A DNA stretch of 42,688 bases from Methanobrevibacter sp. (GCF_017468685.1 NZ_JAFUHT010000080.1:1-42688), one strand, 5' to 3'; positions 17,801 through 26,469 are shown, counted from the first letter of the stretch. Numbers and translations: made by a program. Notes: generated by a model from the sequence alone, not told the origin.

Positions 17801-19752
17801 AAGATATTTTTGTAAATCCTGCAAGTGATTTATCAGTTTCCAAAACAGTCTCTAATCCAAATCCGTTATATCATGAAAATGTTACCTGGACAATTGTGGT
17901 TGTCAACAACGGGCCGGATGTTGCGCACAATGTAACTGTTTGTGATTTGCTTCCAAATTCATTAGTTTGGATTTCAGATGATAGTTTGGGCGAATATGAC
18001 CATTTAAAAGGAATTTTATTCATTGAAGAATTGGGTGTTGATGAATCATTCACCTTAAATATTGAATGTATGGTTAATGCAACCGGTTCAATCCAGAATG
18101 ATGTGTCAGTCAATGCCAGTGAGTATGATTATAACTTGACTAATAATTTCGACAATGAAATCATTGATGTTGAAAAATCAGCCGATGTATATGTAATCAA
18201 ATTGGTCAATAACACTTCACCAAATTATAGGGATTTGGTAAAATGGACATTGATTGTTTCCAATAATGGGCCGGATAAGGCAACTGAGGTTTATGTTGAA
18301 GATTCTTTGCCTGAAGGTTTATTATTGGTTAACTATACTGCTACCAAAGGATTTTATGATGATGGCCGTTGGGTAGTGTGCTGCCTGGAGAATGGTGAAA
18401 CAGAAACCCTTGAAATTATTTGCAGGGTAAACAAAACTGGTGAAATCACCAATTTTGCATCAATCCATGCTCATGAATATGATTACAATGAAAGCAACAA
18501 TAATGACAGTGAATCAATTGGTGTTCCTCCAGCGGTGGATTTGAAAGTCATTATCGACGTGAACAATACCAATCCAATTTTTGGTGAACGTGTCAGCTGG
18601 CTTGTTTCTGTAGTGAATAATGGTCCGGATAATGCAACTGGTGTTGTATTAGAAGACATTTTGCCTAAAGAGTTGATTTATGATGGATATGAATTGACAA
18701 AAGGAACATTCAGTAATTTAATTTGGAATATTGGTAACTTAAACGTCGGAGAAGTGGAATATTTGAACATAACTACTGTTTCAAATGATTTAGGCATTAT
18801 TACAAATAATGTTGGAGTTGATGCCAATGAATATGATTGGAACATGTCAAACAATTTCGATGATTCCCATATTGATGTTAGACCTATTGCAGATTTGTCA
18901 ATCATTAAATTGGTAAATAAAGATTCTCCAAAATATGGCGATAAGGTTAAATGGACATTGATTGTAATGAATAATGGTCCAAATGTAGCAAATAACGTTA
19001 AGGTTAAAGATGTGTTGCCTGAAGGATTAAAATATCTTAGTTCCAATGGTGATTACACAGGAAATATCTGGAATGTTGGACGTTTAAATGTTGGTGAGCA
19101 AAAAACAATTGAAATAGTTTGTAAAGTTATTTCAACTGGTAATTTCATTAATAATGCTGATGTATGGGCAGATGAACTTGATCTTGATGAGTCTAACAAT
19201 CATGCAAGCGAATCAATCAGTGTTGCTCCGGCTAGCGATTTGGCAGTAACTAAAATTGCATCAAAATATCATTATAATGTAGGTGATGTAATTGAATATG
19301 TGATTGAAGTTGTTAACAATGGTCCTGATACTGCTCATAACATTAAAATAACTGACATATTGGATGATTTGTTAAAACTAAAATCATTTAAGGTTTCTAA
19401 AGGTAAATTCAATAAATTTACAAATGTCTGGACTATTCGTAGCCTTGGCTATGGTGAATCCGCTAAATTAATTATCAAAGTTGTTGCAACTGGCTCAGGC
19501 ATTATAAAAAACACTGTTGAAGTAACCAGTGATACATTTGATTATGATAAGTCCAATAATAAGGATTATGCCATAGTAAATGTGACTAAAAAACATTCCA
19601 ATGATGTTTCAAACCCTTCTAAAAATAATATGAATGTAAAAATGCCAAGTAATCTTCAAATGCATCAAACAGCTAATCCGTTTATGCTTTTGGTGGTTTC
19701 TGCACTATTCTCTATAATATTTTTAGGAGACAATATTTCAAGGAAAAGATAG
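14812..19752 (+). CDS. Adhesin-like protein: beta-helix plus eight DUF11 repeats
   Basis: The 1646-residue protein is exported and membrane-anchored. A signal peptide covers residues 1-38 (ending NSFAAE). Residues about 80-560 form a right-handed parallel beta-helix of the Chlamydia polymorphic-protein type, with many turns of the form N-C-x-F-x-x-N-x-A-x-x-x-G-G-A. After a single Ig-like spacer (about 570-640) come eight DUF11 repeats of roughly 117 residues (starting near nt 16766, 17123, 17474, 17827, 18184, 18538, 18893, 19238), each with WTIxxxNNGPDxAxxVxVxDxLP. A C-terminal helix PFMLLVVSALFSIIFLG precedes a basic end. This architecture is common in gut Methanobrevibacter and fits contact with host mucus or partner cells. 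AAGGTGATTTAAAA precedes the ATG. Confidence 0.88.
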   Translation: MLNNNRKMIIGRNFLFCLCIIGLMFTAFGVGVDNSFAAELNDTVDEVSLESDNVEQLENSQKNEILEVNSQDSQDLLGATRTPSGNIYKSIQDAVNAANAGDTIVLKGTYRSNGNDYIKITKPLTIVGDSTAVLDGRHLSIAMDIKSGGAGTVLRNIKFINGEGDLGSAVYVQAKNVRIENCIFEDNHANKCGAIHTEWNLNTVSGLIVDNCQFRRNTGYYNNFNDESAGAAVTMFGMDSEVRNCVFEDNWVKARGAAYGGAIQVGLDLPGSNAKVTNCVFKNNRAISLTSSSHGGAGCVREGSSYTNCIFINNFANEGGALTFHSSGVIKNCTFIDNNADIYGGALSTGLLYDYMELSVIDCNFEGNTAPKGGAIQANGLNILIDNTKFKGNVASQNGGAINVKAQEVTIRNSVFNSNKANVDGGAIFIDGINTVVDNSQFVANEAIPDVNKLEDGLGGAIYVNSELAHIKNNSFRYNTARNGSAIYYDKFGKKLTLENNVFSQNQAWVYHLPIYAEDIYYEDSEHIKVVLFGGNNLADFDNLEVSNAIYNAADNLNIMMDNQYPLDGATNSGDLYQDGREYNIHVLLTVQHEDGTYVYNEVGHTSYLGEISVDLDNLKPGKYFVSAKHYEDNYYKAITNVTSFVVKPKVDNEITKSVSKETGNFEDIVIWTITIKNHGPNNSTGVKVTDVLPNGLIWLNDTSNGKYDHNSGILDVGDLNVGETFTFDIITIVDATGDIVNIANVSSNEFDTNTSNNYAEKGIFINPASDLEVIKSVSNTQPNYKDQIVWTIQIINNGPDTAHDVEMKDVLPKSLIFIDCDGDYDNVSGIWKIGTLESNKKITLNIRCIVNGTGQIENFVKVNGSEYDYDLTNNNDTERIFVNPASDLAIVKTVDRDNVNFGDTVKWTLTISNNGPDVATNVRVVDSLPDGFIYVDSILTKGKYEDGIFTIDALNVGETVTIDIFTLVEATGEANNFANVNSDEYDYNLTNNQDDEDIFVNPASDLSVSKTVSNPNPLYHENVTWTIVVVNNGPDVAHNVTVCDLLPNSLVWISDDSLGEYDHLKGILFIEELGVDESFTLNIECMVNATGSIQNDVSVNASEYDYNLTNNFDNEIIDVEKSADVYVIKLVNNTSPNYRDLVKWTLIVSNNGPDKATEVYVEDSLPEGLLLVNYTATKGFYDDGRWVVCCLENGETETLEIICRVNKTGEITNFASIHAHEYDYNESNNNDSESIGVPPAVDLKVIIDVNNTNPIFGERVSWLVSVVNNGPDNATGVVLEDILPKELIYDGYELTKGTFSNLIWNIGNLNVGEVEYLNITTVSNDLGIITNNVGVDANEYDWNMSNNFDDSHIDVRPIADLSIIKLVNKDSPKYGDKVKWTLIVMNNGPNVANNVKVKDVLPEGLKYLSSNGDYTGNIWNVGRLNVGEQKTIEIVCKVISTGNFINNADVWADELDLDESNNHASESISVAPASDLAVTKIASKYHYNVGDVIEYVIEVVNNGPDTAHNIKITDILDDLLKLKSFKVSKGKFNKFTNVWTIRSLGYGESAKLIIKVVATGSGIIKNTVEVTSDTFDYDKSNNKDYAIVNVTKKHSNDVSNPSKNNMNVKMPSNLQMHQTANPFMLLVVSALFSIIFLGDNISRKR

Positions 19753-19757
19753 ATTAA

Positions 19758-19790
19758 AGTAGCATTTTGCTACTATTTTTTATTTTTTTT
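19758..19790 (+). terminator. Hairpin terminator after the adhesin gene
   Basis: AGTAGCA-TTT-TGCTACT makes a perfect seven-base stem (19758-19764 with 19768-19774) followed by a long T-rich run. It starts six bases after the stop codon. Confidence 0.75.
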
Positions 19791-19908
19791 AAAACGATTT
19801 TTCAAAATTTTCCAAGTATATGAATTATTAATTTTGTGCTTAATTATTTTATATGTTGTAGCAATAACTGCTCAAATAATGCTCCAATTCTGCAATTTAA
19901 ACAAAACC

Positions 19909-19918
19909 TTTAAATAAA
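19909..19918 (+). promoter_or_regulatory. TATA-like box upstream of histone-fold gene
   Basis: CTTTAAATAA is the best TATA match in the 266-base gap that follows the adhesin. It lies about 105 bases before the ATG, so the leader would be long or the true element is elsewhere. Confidence 0.3.
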
Positions 19919-20018
19919 ACTTTTGATAAATAATTAGTTAGATATTGATGTAATAATAATTTTTTGGAAAAATTACTCATTGACTCAATATTTTTAAAAA
20001 CTCAAAAGAGGTGTAATT

Positions 20019-20456
20019 ATGTCTGAAGAAGAAATGATTGAAGAAACTTCTGAAGAATTTGTCGAAGAAGATGAAGAAAAATTACCTTTCGCTAAAGCTG
20101 AAGTTGTACGTTTAATGAAAGAAAATCTTGACGACGACAAAATGATTAGGGAAAGAGTAAAAGTTGAAATGAACAAATTCTTAGGAGATGTTTTGAAAAA
20201 TGTATGTAAGCAATTAAATGATTACCCATATACAACTATTGAGTATGAAATGCTTAAAGAGTCCACTTATCCATACACAAACATTGAAAGAATTAATCAA
20301 GAAAAAGAAAGAATCTTATTACATTTAGAAGCTATTAAAGCAGATTGTAATGCATTAGCTATGGATGTTCAAAAAACTTTAAAATTAAAAGATGTTGTTG
20401 AAGAAGATTCATTTGTAAGCTTCTCAGCAAACGATGAAGAAGAGGAAGAAGAATAA
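20019..20456 (+). CDS. Histone-fold protein with coiled-coil tail (candidate histone variant)
   Basis: This 145-residue protein begins with an acidic stretch, then [14 protein letters not shown]...[23 protein letters not shown]...[11 protein letters not shown] (about 22-82). The order short helix, loop, long helix, loop with TTIxxE, short helix fits an archaeal histone fold, starting with the LPxA that begins many archaeal histones. A long helix with heptad-like Leu/Ile spacing follows (about 90-130), and the C-terminus is a run of Glu. Histone variants with C-terminal coiled coils have been described in Methanobacteriales, and this may be one; I infer it from pattern only. The acidic ends make classical DNA wrapping less likely. 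GAGGTGTAATT precedes the ATG. It is a single gene, converging on the ZPR1 gene. Confidence 0.6.
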   Translation: MSEEEMIEETSEEFVEEDEEKLPFAKAEVVRLMKENLDDDKMIRERVKVEMNKFLGDVLKNVCKQLNDYPYTTIEYEMLKESTYPYTNIERINQEKERILLHLEAIKADCNALAMDVQKTLKLKDVVEEDSFVSFSANDEEEEEE

Positions 20457-20464
20457 ATTCTTCC

Positions 20465-21046
20465 TTAATTATCTTCAATATGACTAAAACCTGTTTTTAA
20501 TTCACTTAATTCCTCTTCAGGAATTTCAAGAATTTCCACATTTTCACTTACAATATTACTTTGTCCGAACGGATCAAGAATAATTAAAGTGGCAGTGCCA
20601 TTGCCTTTTTTAAGCTCCTGAATTTGATTCAAAATATTATTTGCATTTTTTTGGGATTCAGCATCATCAAACAAATTCAATGCTTTTTTTACTGCACTCT
20701 CGAAACGTGTAAGAACACCTTCCACATTTGTCACATAACCCTCGGATTTTGGACCAGGTTCCACTTTCACACCAAGTTCTGGTATGATGACTGTTGCAGA
20801 TTGGGATCTTACAACTCGAATCGACAGATTATTTCTATTTATTTCAAGAACATACTTTGCAGGATCATTTTGTTCAAGTGCAATAATGTCTGAGTGTTTA
20901 AATCCACATGATGGACATTGTATGGTTGTTTCCATTACTTTACCAAAGTGAGGTATTTCAATTTCTTTCATTATTGATTTTGCAACACCTTCAATGCCGC
21001 ATGCAGGACATTTAATTATCATTTCATTAATTGTTTCATCATTCAT
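20465..21046 (-). CDS. ZPR1 zinc-finger domain protein
   Basis: The 193-residue protein is an archaeal single-domain ZPR1: a CPACG...CPSCG zinc finger (residues about 13-46) with the intervening IPHFGKVMETTI, then a beta-strand domain with VRSQSATVIIPELGVKVEPG, followed by EGVLTRFESAVKKAL, as in the family. Eukaryotic ZPR1 binds eEF1A and acts as its folding factor, so a role with aEF1A is plausible. It overlaps the end of the 2PGK gene by eight bases (ATGAATGA), so the two are translationally coupled. There is no separate ribosome binding site. Confidence 0.88.
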   Translation of the reverse strand: MNDETINEMIIKCPACGIEGVAKSIMKEIEIPHFGKVMETTIQCPSCGFKHSDIIALEQNDPAKYVLEINRNNLSIRVVRSQSATVIIPELGVKVEPGPKSEGYVTNVEGVLTRFESAVKKALNLFDDAESQKNANNILNQIQELKKGNGTATLIILDPFGQSNIVSENVEILEIPEEELSELKTGFSHIEDN

Positions 21047-21983
21047 TTAAAACATAACCTTTTTTGTTTAATTCGTTAACAATTTTTTCTAATCTTTCGG
21101 GATTGGAGGCACATATTGTAGTTTGCCTATATTCGGATAATTTATACAATTCATTCAAGTATTCCTTTTTACTTTCATCTTCATTAATATTTTTCAGGAA
21201 TGTATTTGCTGATTCGCTATCTGAAACGCCAATATTTCTTATTAATGGTTCTTTAAAACCTTTGATGTTATAGGTTATTTTTTCCAAGGTTCCTTTATTT
21301 TCATTAATAATTATATTGATAACGTCATCCAAATCTTCAACTTCGTTAATAAGCTTAATTGTCATGCAGGATTTATTTATTATGCCTAAAATCTTTTCTA
21401 AAGTCTGGTCAATGGATTCGGAATTGATGATGTGTACATTATTTGTTCTTGCTTGATTTAAAAGATGGTCATGGATTATTCTGTTTTCCTTAAAGAAATC
21501 AAGCTGTTTTCCACCTCTATGTATTTGAACAGCTCTTTTAACAAATCTTTCTTTATGAGACTCCTCATCGGAACTTAAAATGAAAAAGTAAATGTTGGCG
21601 TAATCACTGAATTGTTCAGTGTTAATCAATCCCGGAACTAAATGAACTCCCTCTATGATGATGTCATCATAGTCAGTAATCGCTCTTTGAATAATTTTTT
21701 CCAAGGCAGGAATTACATATGATGCATGGTCATCAAATCCTGCAGATACTAACTCATCATAACTGGTGTATCTGCTTTTATTTCTAATGTTTTTATATGC
21801 ATCATAGGAGGAGCTATGCAGTGCTGGAGCGTATTCTTTACCTATTATTCCTCTGACGACTGCTCTTATAAAATCACTTTCAATTAAATGTTTAATATTC
21901 AATTTTTTAGCCAATTCAGCAGCAATAGTTGATTTTCCAATTCCTGATGCACTTCCAATTAAAATTACATAAGGTTTTCTCAT
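21039..21983 (-). CDS. 2-phosphoglycerate kinase
   Basis: The enzyme makes 2,3-diphosphoglycerate, the precursor of cyclic 2,3-diphosphoglycerate, a compatible solute or phosphate store in Methanobacteriales. A P-loop is seen as GSASGIGKST near residue 10, with an ESDFIRAVVRG segment near 36, and EGVHLVPG near 110 and a conserved KRAVQIHRGGKQLDFF near 150. The family usually has a longer N-terminal ATP-cone-like domain in Methanothermus-type enzymes; here only the kinase part plus a C-terminal domain is present. Two Met codons lie at 21989 and 21983; GGAGA is next to the first, so the second, seven bases on, fits better. It is divergent from the DUF1611 gene and coupled to ZPR1. Confidence 0.85.
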   Translation of the reverse strand: MRKPYVILIGSASGIGKSTIAAELAKKLNIKHLIESDFIRAVVRGIIGKEYAPALHSSSYDAYKNIRNKSRYTSYDELVSAGFDDHASYVIPALEKIIQRAITDYDDIIIEGVHLVPGLINTEQFSDYANIYFFILSSDEESHKERFVKRAVQIHRGGKQLDFFKENRIIHDHLLNQARTNNVHIINSESIDQTLEKILGIINKSCMTIKLINEVEDLDDVINIIINENKGTLEKITYNIKGFKEPLIRNIGVSDSESANTFLKNINEDESKKEYLNELYKLSEYRQTTICASNPERLEKIVNELNKKGYVLNE

Positions 21984-22176
21984 GTGCATTCTCCAAAAAA
22001 GTTTTTTGATTATGTCTTATATATTTAAATTATTCTTATAAAAACATTATACTTTATTAATGTGAAAAATTATAATTAATTATAATAACATTTTTTTAAA
22101 ATTATTTTTTAAAAATTTAATATAATAAATTACATGATTAGTTATAAGTTATAAATTATAGGTAGGGGTGAAGTTT

Positions 22177-23229
22177 TTGTATTCAGTTAAGTCAGTTAAA
22201 GATATTCAGGATTTAAATCCATTTATAGTTGTTGGTTGTGGAGGTGGAGGAGAAAAATTCTCCAATCTCGAAGGTATTGAAACAGTAGGATTCATTGACG
22301 ACGATGTTAAAAAGCAAGGAAAACAGTATTGTGGTCAAATCGTATCTAGCAGTTTGGAAGAATGTTTAAAAGATGCGCCTGAGGCTAAATCTCTGGTTAT
22401 AATGTTGCCAATCGGTGCAGAAGGAACTGCTTTAAAATATGCTGTTCAAGCTATAGATGCAGGTTTAAATGTTGTCACTTCTTTTAGATCATTATCCATT
22501 GAAGAAAATTTATCTTTAAAAAAGTTTGCTGATTCAAAAAATCTCATAATTAAGGAAATCGGTCCTCGTCTTGATGTTGTTGAAAGAATAGCTGGTGTTG
22601 CCCCTAAAAAATCATGTGAAGTTTTACCTAAAATATCTTACACTCCTAAAGCACCAGTGATATTCGTTGGAGGAACATCTCAGGAATGTGGAAAAAGAAC
22701 CACTACTAAAATGCTTGGTTTGGCAAGTAGTGAAAGAGGATTAACTCCTGCAATAATTTCAACTGATGAAATGGGATTGGAAGAACCGACTGATTTTAAC
22801 TTTAGGGCAGGAAGTTTATCTGCAATGGATGTTCCGTCTGCAGTATTGTCTGCTATAAAATATGTTGAAGAAACTAAAAAACCGGACATTATTTTCATTG
22901 AAGGTCAATCCAGTTTAACTGAAAACGGCAATCCTCATCCAAGAGGTTTGTCTGCAGCAATTTTAATTGGTGCTGCTCCTGATGCAGTTATTGTGGGTCA
23001 TAGGCCTAACCATCCATATAGGGAACCTAAAGGTATTGAAGAAGAAATTAGAGCTATTGAAGCTGTTGAACCGACTAAAGTTGTAGGTTTATCTATCAAT
23101 CTTAAAAATGCTAGTTTAGATTTGTGTACTGAATACTTTGAGGATACCTATAATTTGCCTGCTGAAGATGTTTACAATAATGGCGCTTCTAAATTGTTAG
23201 ATGCAATATTTGAATATTTAGAGGAGTAA
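22177..23229 (+). CDS. DUF1611 P-loop protein
   Basis: A 350-residue two-domain protein. The N-terminal half (about 10-130) is Rossmann-like, with [12 protein letters not shown] and VGFIDDD. The C-terminal half (about 160-345) has a P-loop [16 protein letters not shown], then [25 protein letters not shown] and [11 protein letters not shown], all typical of the DUF1611 family. Related proteins (DgcN) act in D-amino-acid metabolism as N-acyltransferases, but the archaeal function is not known. GTG 22168 and TTG 22177 are both in frame; the GGGGTGA site (22165-22171) overlaps the GTG and is correctly spaced for TTG, so I use TTG. sepF begins five bases after the stop, so an operon is likely. Confidence 0.8.
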   Translation: MYSVKSVKDIQDLNPFIVVGCGGGGEKFSNLEGIETVGFIDDDVKKQGKQYCGQIVSSSLEECLKDAPEAKSLVIMLPIGAEGTALKYAVQAIDAGLNVVTSFRSLSIEENLSLKKFADSKNLIIKEIGPRLDVVERIAGVAPKKSCEVLPKISYTPKAPVIFVGGTSQECGKRTTTKMLGLASSERGLTPAIISTDEMGLEEPTDFNFRAGSLSAMDVPSAVLSAIKYVEETKKPDIIFIEGQSSLTENGNPHPRGLSAAILIGAAPDAVIVGHRPNHPYREPKGIEEEIRAIEAVEPTKVVGLSINLKNASLDLCTEYFEDTYNLPAEDVYNNGASKLLDAIFEYLEE

Positions 23230-23234
23230 TTTAA

Positions 23235-23807
23235 ATGAGTTTTACAGATGATTTGAAAAGAAGTTTAGGCTTTGAAGAAACAGAATCTAGCAAAAAACAG
23301 AAAAACAATGGGCCTAGTATTATGGATTCTATTCGAGAGGTTTTAAAACCTAAAAATCCTAATAGGCAACAAGCTAATCCACAACAGCAATATAGGCCAA
23401 ATCCACAACAACAATATAGACCAAATCCTCAACAGCAATATAGGCCAACTCCTAGACCTGCACAAAATCCGGCTCGTCCTCAACCAAGACAAGCTCCGAT
23501 TTATGATGATTTTGATGATGTTGTGATTACTCCTGAACAATCATTTTATGAGATTGTTTTAATCAGACCAAAAACAATTGATGATATCAATTATATTGTC
23601 GATCAGGTAATCGAAGAAAAAAATCCGGTCATTGTTGATTTGTCATTTTTGGAAAAAGAAAGTGCTCCTAATTTTAAATTAGCTGGAGATAAAATTAAGC
23701 AAATGAGAGCCAGATATGGAGCTCAGGCTTTATTGCTTTCACGTAGTGAAGAGAAAAATTTAATTATTATCTCTCCTAAGAAAGTAAAAGTAATCAATAA
23801 AGGATAA
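23235..23807 (+). CDS. sepF: Cell division protein SepF
   Basis: SepF anchors FtsZ to the membrane in archaea lacking FtsA. The 190-residue protein has an N-terminal amphipathic membrane-targeting helix (MSFTDDLKRSLGFEE), a proline/glutamine-rich linker (about 45-90), and a C-terminal SepF core (about 100-190) with YEIVLIRPKTIDDINYIVD, NPVIVDLSFLEK and ALLLSRSEEKNLIIISP. The linker contains three tandem NPQQQYRP units and a partial fourth. In M. smithii SepF has been shown to be the FtsZ membrane anchor. GAGGAG in the end of the preceding gene is its ribosome site. It is followed by a clear terminator. Confidence 0.95.
   Translation: MSFTDDLKRSLGFEETESSKKQKNNGPSIMDSIREVLKPKNPNRQQANPQQQYRPNPQQQYRPNPQQQYRPTPRPAQNPARPQPRQAPIYDDFDDVVITPEQSFYEIVLIRPKTIDDINYIVDQVIEEKNPVIVDLSFLEKESAPNFKLAGDKIKQMRARYGAQALLLSRSEEKNLIIISPKKVKVINKG
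23376..23447 (+). repeat. Three 24-base tandem units in sepF linker
   Basis: Units start at 23376, 23400 and 23424 and encode NPQQQYRP three times. They differ by a few silent third-position changes, so they are maintained at the protein level, or have diverged since duplication. Confidence 0.85.
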
Positions 23808-23828
23808 GTAGATTGATTTCTACTTTTT
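23806..23828. terminator. Hairpin terminator after sepF
   Basis: AAGTAGA-TTGATT-TCTACTT (seven-base stem, six-base loop) followed by T residues, overlapping the sepF stop codon. It also faces the end of the TDT transporter gene. Confidence 0.65.
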
Positions 23829-24729
23829 AACTATTTTTTAAAAAAACCAGATATCTGGTAAGTACATAAATTACTAAAACTGTAGCTATAACTATTTCTA
23901 TATTCAAGATGCTGTTCAACACAGCATTCGGACTAATTTTTGTATAAATTCCTTTAGTTGCAAGAGCGCTGATGACAAATGGGAATGTAAATGCAGCAAA
24001 ACTTGGGTAAAAATCTAAATTTCTGAATTTAATGAATTTGTATAATGCAAATATGTAGCATATTGCTGCAATAATGTATAATCCAATTGCAAACTCATTT
24101 GAAATGCTTTCAGCGGAATTCAAATATCCTACTATCAGTATGCTGAATAATGCTGTAAAAATACATGTTAAAGGTTTGTTCATGTCTGGAATTTTCCTGA
24201 AGATAAATTCACGGTATACAACCAGTGGTGTAGTTATTAACATTCCTATGAATCCTATTATGAAGAATATGAAATCAATTTGGCGGATTCCATGAATGTT
24301 TGCAGTGATTGCGGCCAGGGTAATTCCAACATAGACTATCCAGTAGGTGGGATAGACATTCGAAATATTAAAATCACGTATGATAAAATGACATGTGAAG
24401 TAAATTATTAATAAAATATGGAGCACAATTCCAATAATCCATATGGTATATGCAATACGAGGTATAAATGGTTGGAGATATGTAGATAAAATCATTAAAC
24501 TCATTGAAAATGTGCCTGAACTGCTTACAATCACAGGATTTTTGAAGTCTTCCTTAATTGAATTTGGGTATAAAATAACTTTAAAAACAATTAAAATTAA
24601 AAATACTGCTCCAATGCCTGCACATAGGTATCTCAGGTATGGATGAATGTCTTGAAGTAAGTTTCCAAGAGAAAACAATGCAAGGATTAGTCCTGAAATT
24701 GGAACAGGTATCTTTTCAATGAAATTCAT
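23827..24729 (-). CDS. TDT/SLAC1-family transporter
   Basis: The 300-residue membrane protein has about ten hydrophobic helices, starting IPVPISGLILALFSLGNLLQ, which is characteristic of the tellurite-resistance/dicarboxylate-transporter (TDT) and SLAC1 anion-channel family. Length is right for the family. The ATG comes two bases after the TatD-like gene's stop (TAACATG), with no Shine-Dalgarno, so it is coupled to that gene. Substrate is unknown; relatives move malate, tellurite-related anions or small monovalent anions. Confidence 0.82.
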   Translation of the reverse strand: MNFIEKIPVPISGLILALFSLGNLLQDIHPYLRYLCAGIGAVFLILIVFKVILYPNSIKEDFKNPVIVSSSGTFSMSLMILSTYLQPFIPRIAYTIWIIGIVLHILLIIYFTCHFIIRDFNISNVYPTYWIVYVGITLAAITANIHGIRQIDFIFFIIGFIGMLITTPLVVYREFIFRKIPDMNKPLTCIFTALFSILIVGYLNSAESISNEFAIGLYIIAAICYIFALYKFIKFRNLDFYPSFAAFTFPFVISALATKGIYTKISPNAVLNSILNIEIVIATVLVIYVLTRYLVFLKNS

Positions 24730-24730
24730 G

Positions 24731-25492
24731 TTAATCTTTTAATCTAAAAAAGTTTTTGGCATTCTTTTCAGATACTTTCTCAATATCGCTTTTCTTAAAT
24801 CCTTGTTTTGTTAATTCACGTATTGTTTTAGGCACTGAAAGAGGATCAGATTCTTTATTGCTGATATCACTATTCAATAAGAACCTGTCAAATCCATAAT
24901 TGTCAAGAATGGAAATTGCTTCGAATTTGTCCATCTTTTGAGGCTGTACGGTTAATCCCAACATGCAATCAGTATCTATGACGTCTTCAACAACATTCGG
25001 ATTTATATGGTCAATTACTGCTTGATTTTCATCAATATGCTGTGGGAGGATATCTAAAATCTCTTTTAAAACTTCCCTTTTGTTTTTTCTGGGGGTATGA
25101 ATGATTACTTTGGATTTGGTTTCACTTGCAATGTCTAATTGCTGTTTGAATATGTCGATTTCATTTGCAGTCAAATCCTCAAGTCCAATTTCACCAATGG
25201 CAATAATGCTGTTGGTTTCAATCCATTCGTATAACTTTTCAAATATTTTTTCAGGGTTAACATAGGAGTTTGTCGGATGGATTCCTAATGCAACCTTCAA
25301 TTCAAGTCCATGCTCTTTTGCCCTTTTGGTATCTAACTCAAGTATTCTATTTAAATGATTTAAAAGCACAATGTCTTGAGGTATTTTATATGGATAATAA
25401 CTGCAGGTAATTGCACAATCTATTCCAGCTAAATACATTGCTTTAAAATCTTCTCCGCTTCTGGCATCCGCATGCATATGTGTATCTATCAT
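24731..25492 (-). CDS. TatD-like metal-dependent hydrolase
   Basis: A 253-residue amidohydrolase-fold protein distinct from the tatD gene at 10217. It opens with MIDTHMHADARSGEDF, has ALGIHPTNSYV near residue 80, IIAIGEIGLEDL near 115, VIIHTPRKNK near 147, and FLLNSDISNKESDP near 225. These match metal-ligand sites of the TatD-related archaeal 'metal-dependent hydrolase' group. The frame is open to 25519, but GGAG lies five bases before ATG 25492, giving a start right at the conserved IDTHxH motif. It is coupled to the TDT transporter downstream and divergent from the FilR1-type regulator. Confidence 0.82.
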   Translation of the reverse strand: MIDTHMHADARSGEDFKAMYLAGIDCAITCSYYPYKIPQDIVLLNHLNRILELDTKRAKEHGLELKVALGIHPTNSYVNPEKIFEKLYEWIETNSIIAIGEIGLEDLTANEIDIFKQQLDIASETKSKVIIHTPRKNKREVLKEILDILPQHIDENQAVIDHINPNVVEDVIDTDCMLGLTVQPQKMDKFEAISILDNYGFDRFLLNSDISNKESDPLSVPKTIRELTKQGFKKSDIEKVSEKNAKNFFRLKD

Positions 25493-25677
25493 TTTTATCT
25501 CCATATCAATTTTTATCAAATTTTAATATATTTTTCATCTTTAAAAAAAATATCTAATAATTTCATCATTTTTAAAGTTTTTGCAAGTGCGATTTTTCAC
25601 ATTTGTTCACTTAAAGTTAGTTTATATGCTATGGTAATAAAAATATGGATGTAAGTAATACCACATAGGTGATTAAT

Positions 25678-26454
25678 TTGAATGAGAATAAAAACTATTT
25701 AAAAAACTATGATAATGTATCTGAAGATGTAAAATATGCTGCAAACTCAATAATAAGATTAAAAATCTTAGCTTCATTGTTTGAAAAGCCACAAAATATG
25801 AAAGAGTTAGCAGATAATACTAAACTAAATTATAGCTCAATTTCAACCACACTAAATGGATTAGAATTAAAGGATTTTGTTTACCGTGAATCAAACAAAT
25901 ATTTTTTATCTAATTCGTTAAAAGTACAAATGCAAAATGTTTTGGAGCTTAAAGAAGTTGTAAATCTATTGAATAAATTTTTCAACATTATTGACGGACA
26001 TGTCGTTGACATGGTCCCTAATAAATCTGTTGCAGAATTATATCTTTTAGGCAAGGCAAACCTTCTTGAATCCAAAGGCATCGATGCATATAAGATTAAT
26101 AATTTTATAGAAAATGCATTGAATGATGCAGAAAGGGTACGTTGCATTCTGCCTTTTTACCATATCAGTTTCAATGAAAAGCTCAATGATTTGGTAAATG
26201 ATGACAAACATGTTGAAATATTAGTTTCTCAGGAAATTTTTAATATTTTTGAGAGAAATTCTGAAGCAAAATATCTGTCTTCATTTAAAGGAAAAAATAA
26301 TTTCTTATTAATCGTTACAGATAAAATGATGATTTTAGGTTTGTTTAAGGAAGATGGTCATTTTGATCAAAACCGATTGTTAACCTCTAAGAATAGGGAT
26401 GCATTAAAATGGTCCAACAATCTGTATAAAACATTTAAAAAGAAAAATAAATGA
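25678..26454 (+). CDS. FilR1-domain winged-helix transcription regulator
   Basis: The 258-residue protein has an N-terminal ArsR-like winged helix (about residues 22-85: RLKILASLFEKPQNMKELADN, then NYSSISTTLNGLELKDFVYR) and a C-terminal domain (about 95-258) of the DUF1724/FilR1 type, with KANLLESK and a VEILVSQEIFN segment, known from methanogen regulators of cell filament formation. Regulated genes cannot be seen. TTG 25678 is preferred over GTG 25669 because AGGTGA overlaps the latter and is correctly spaced for the former. A strong two-way terminator follows it. Confidence 0.82.
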   Translation: MNENKNYLKNYDNVSEDVKYAANSIIRLKILASLFEKPQNMKELADNTKLNYSSISTTLNGLELKDFVYRESNKYFLSNSLKVQMQNVLELKEVVNLLNKFFNIIDGHVVDMVPNKSVAELYLLGKANLLESKGIDAYKINNFIENALNDAERVRCILPFYHISFNEKLNDLVNDDKHVEILVSQEIFNIFERNSEAKYLSSFKGKNNFLLIVTDKMMILGLFKEDGHFDQNRLLTSKNRDALKWSNNLYKTFKKKNK

Positions 26455-26469
26455 GTAGTATACTCATTT
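26449..26469. terminator. Two-way hairpin terminator
   Basis: AAATGAGTA-GTA-TACTCATTT is a perfect nine-base stem between the convergent FilR1 and glyS genes, and T-rich on one side, A-rich on the other. Confidence 0.7.

Noticed and set aside
22069-22086. An 18-base perfect palindrome of A and T between divergent genes
   Set aside because: Sequence made only of A and T is expected to give such palindromes by chance here; I kept it out as a feature.
23376-23447. Regular 24-base repeats as a CRISPR array
   Set aside because: They are directly adjacent, without spacers, and encode an in-frame protein linker.
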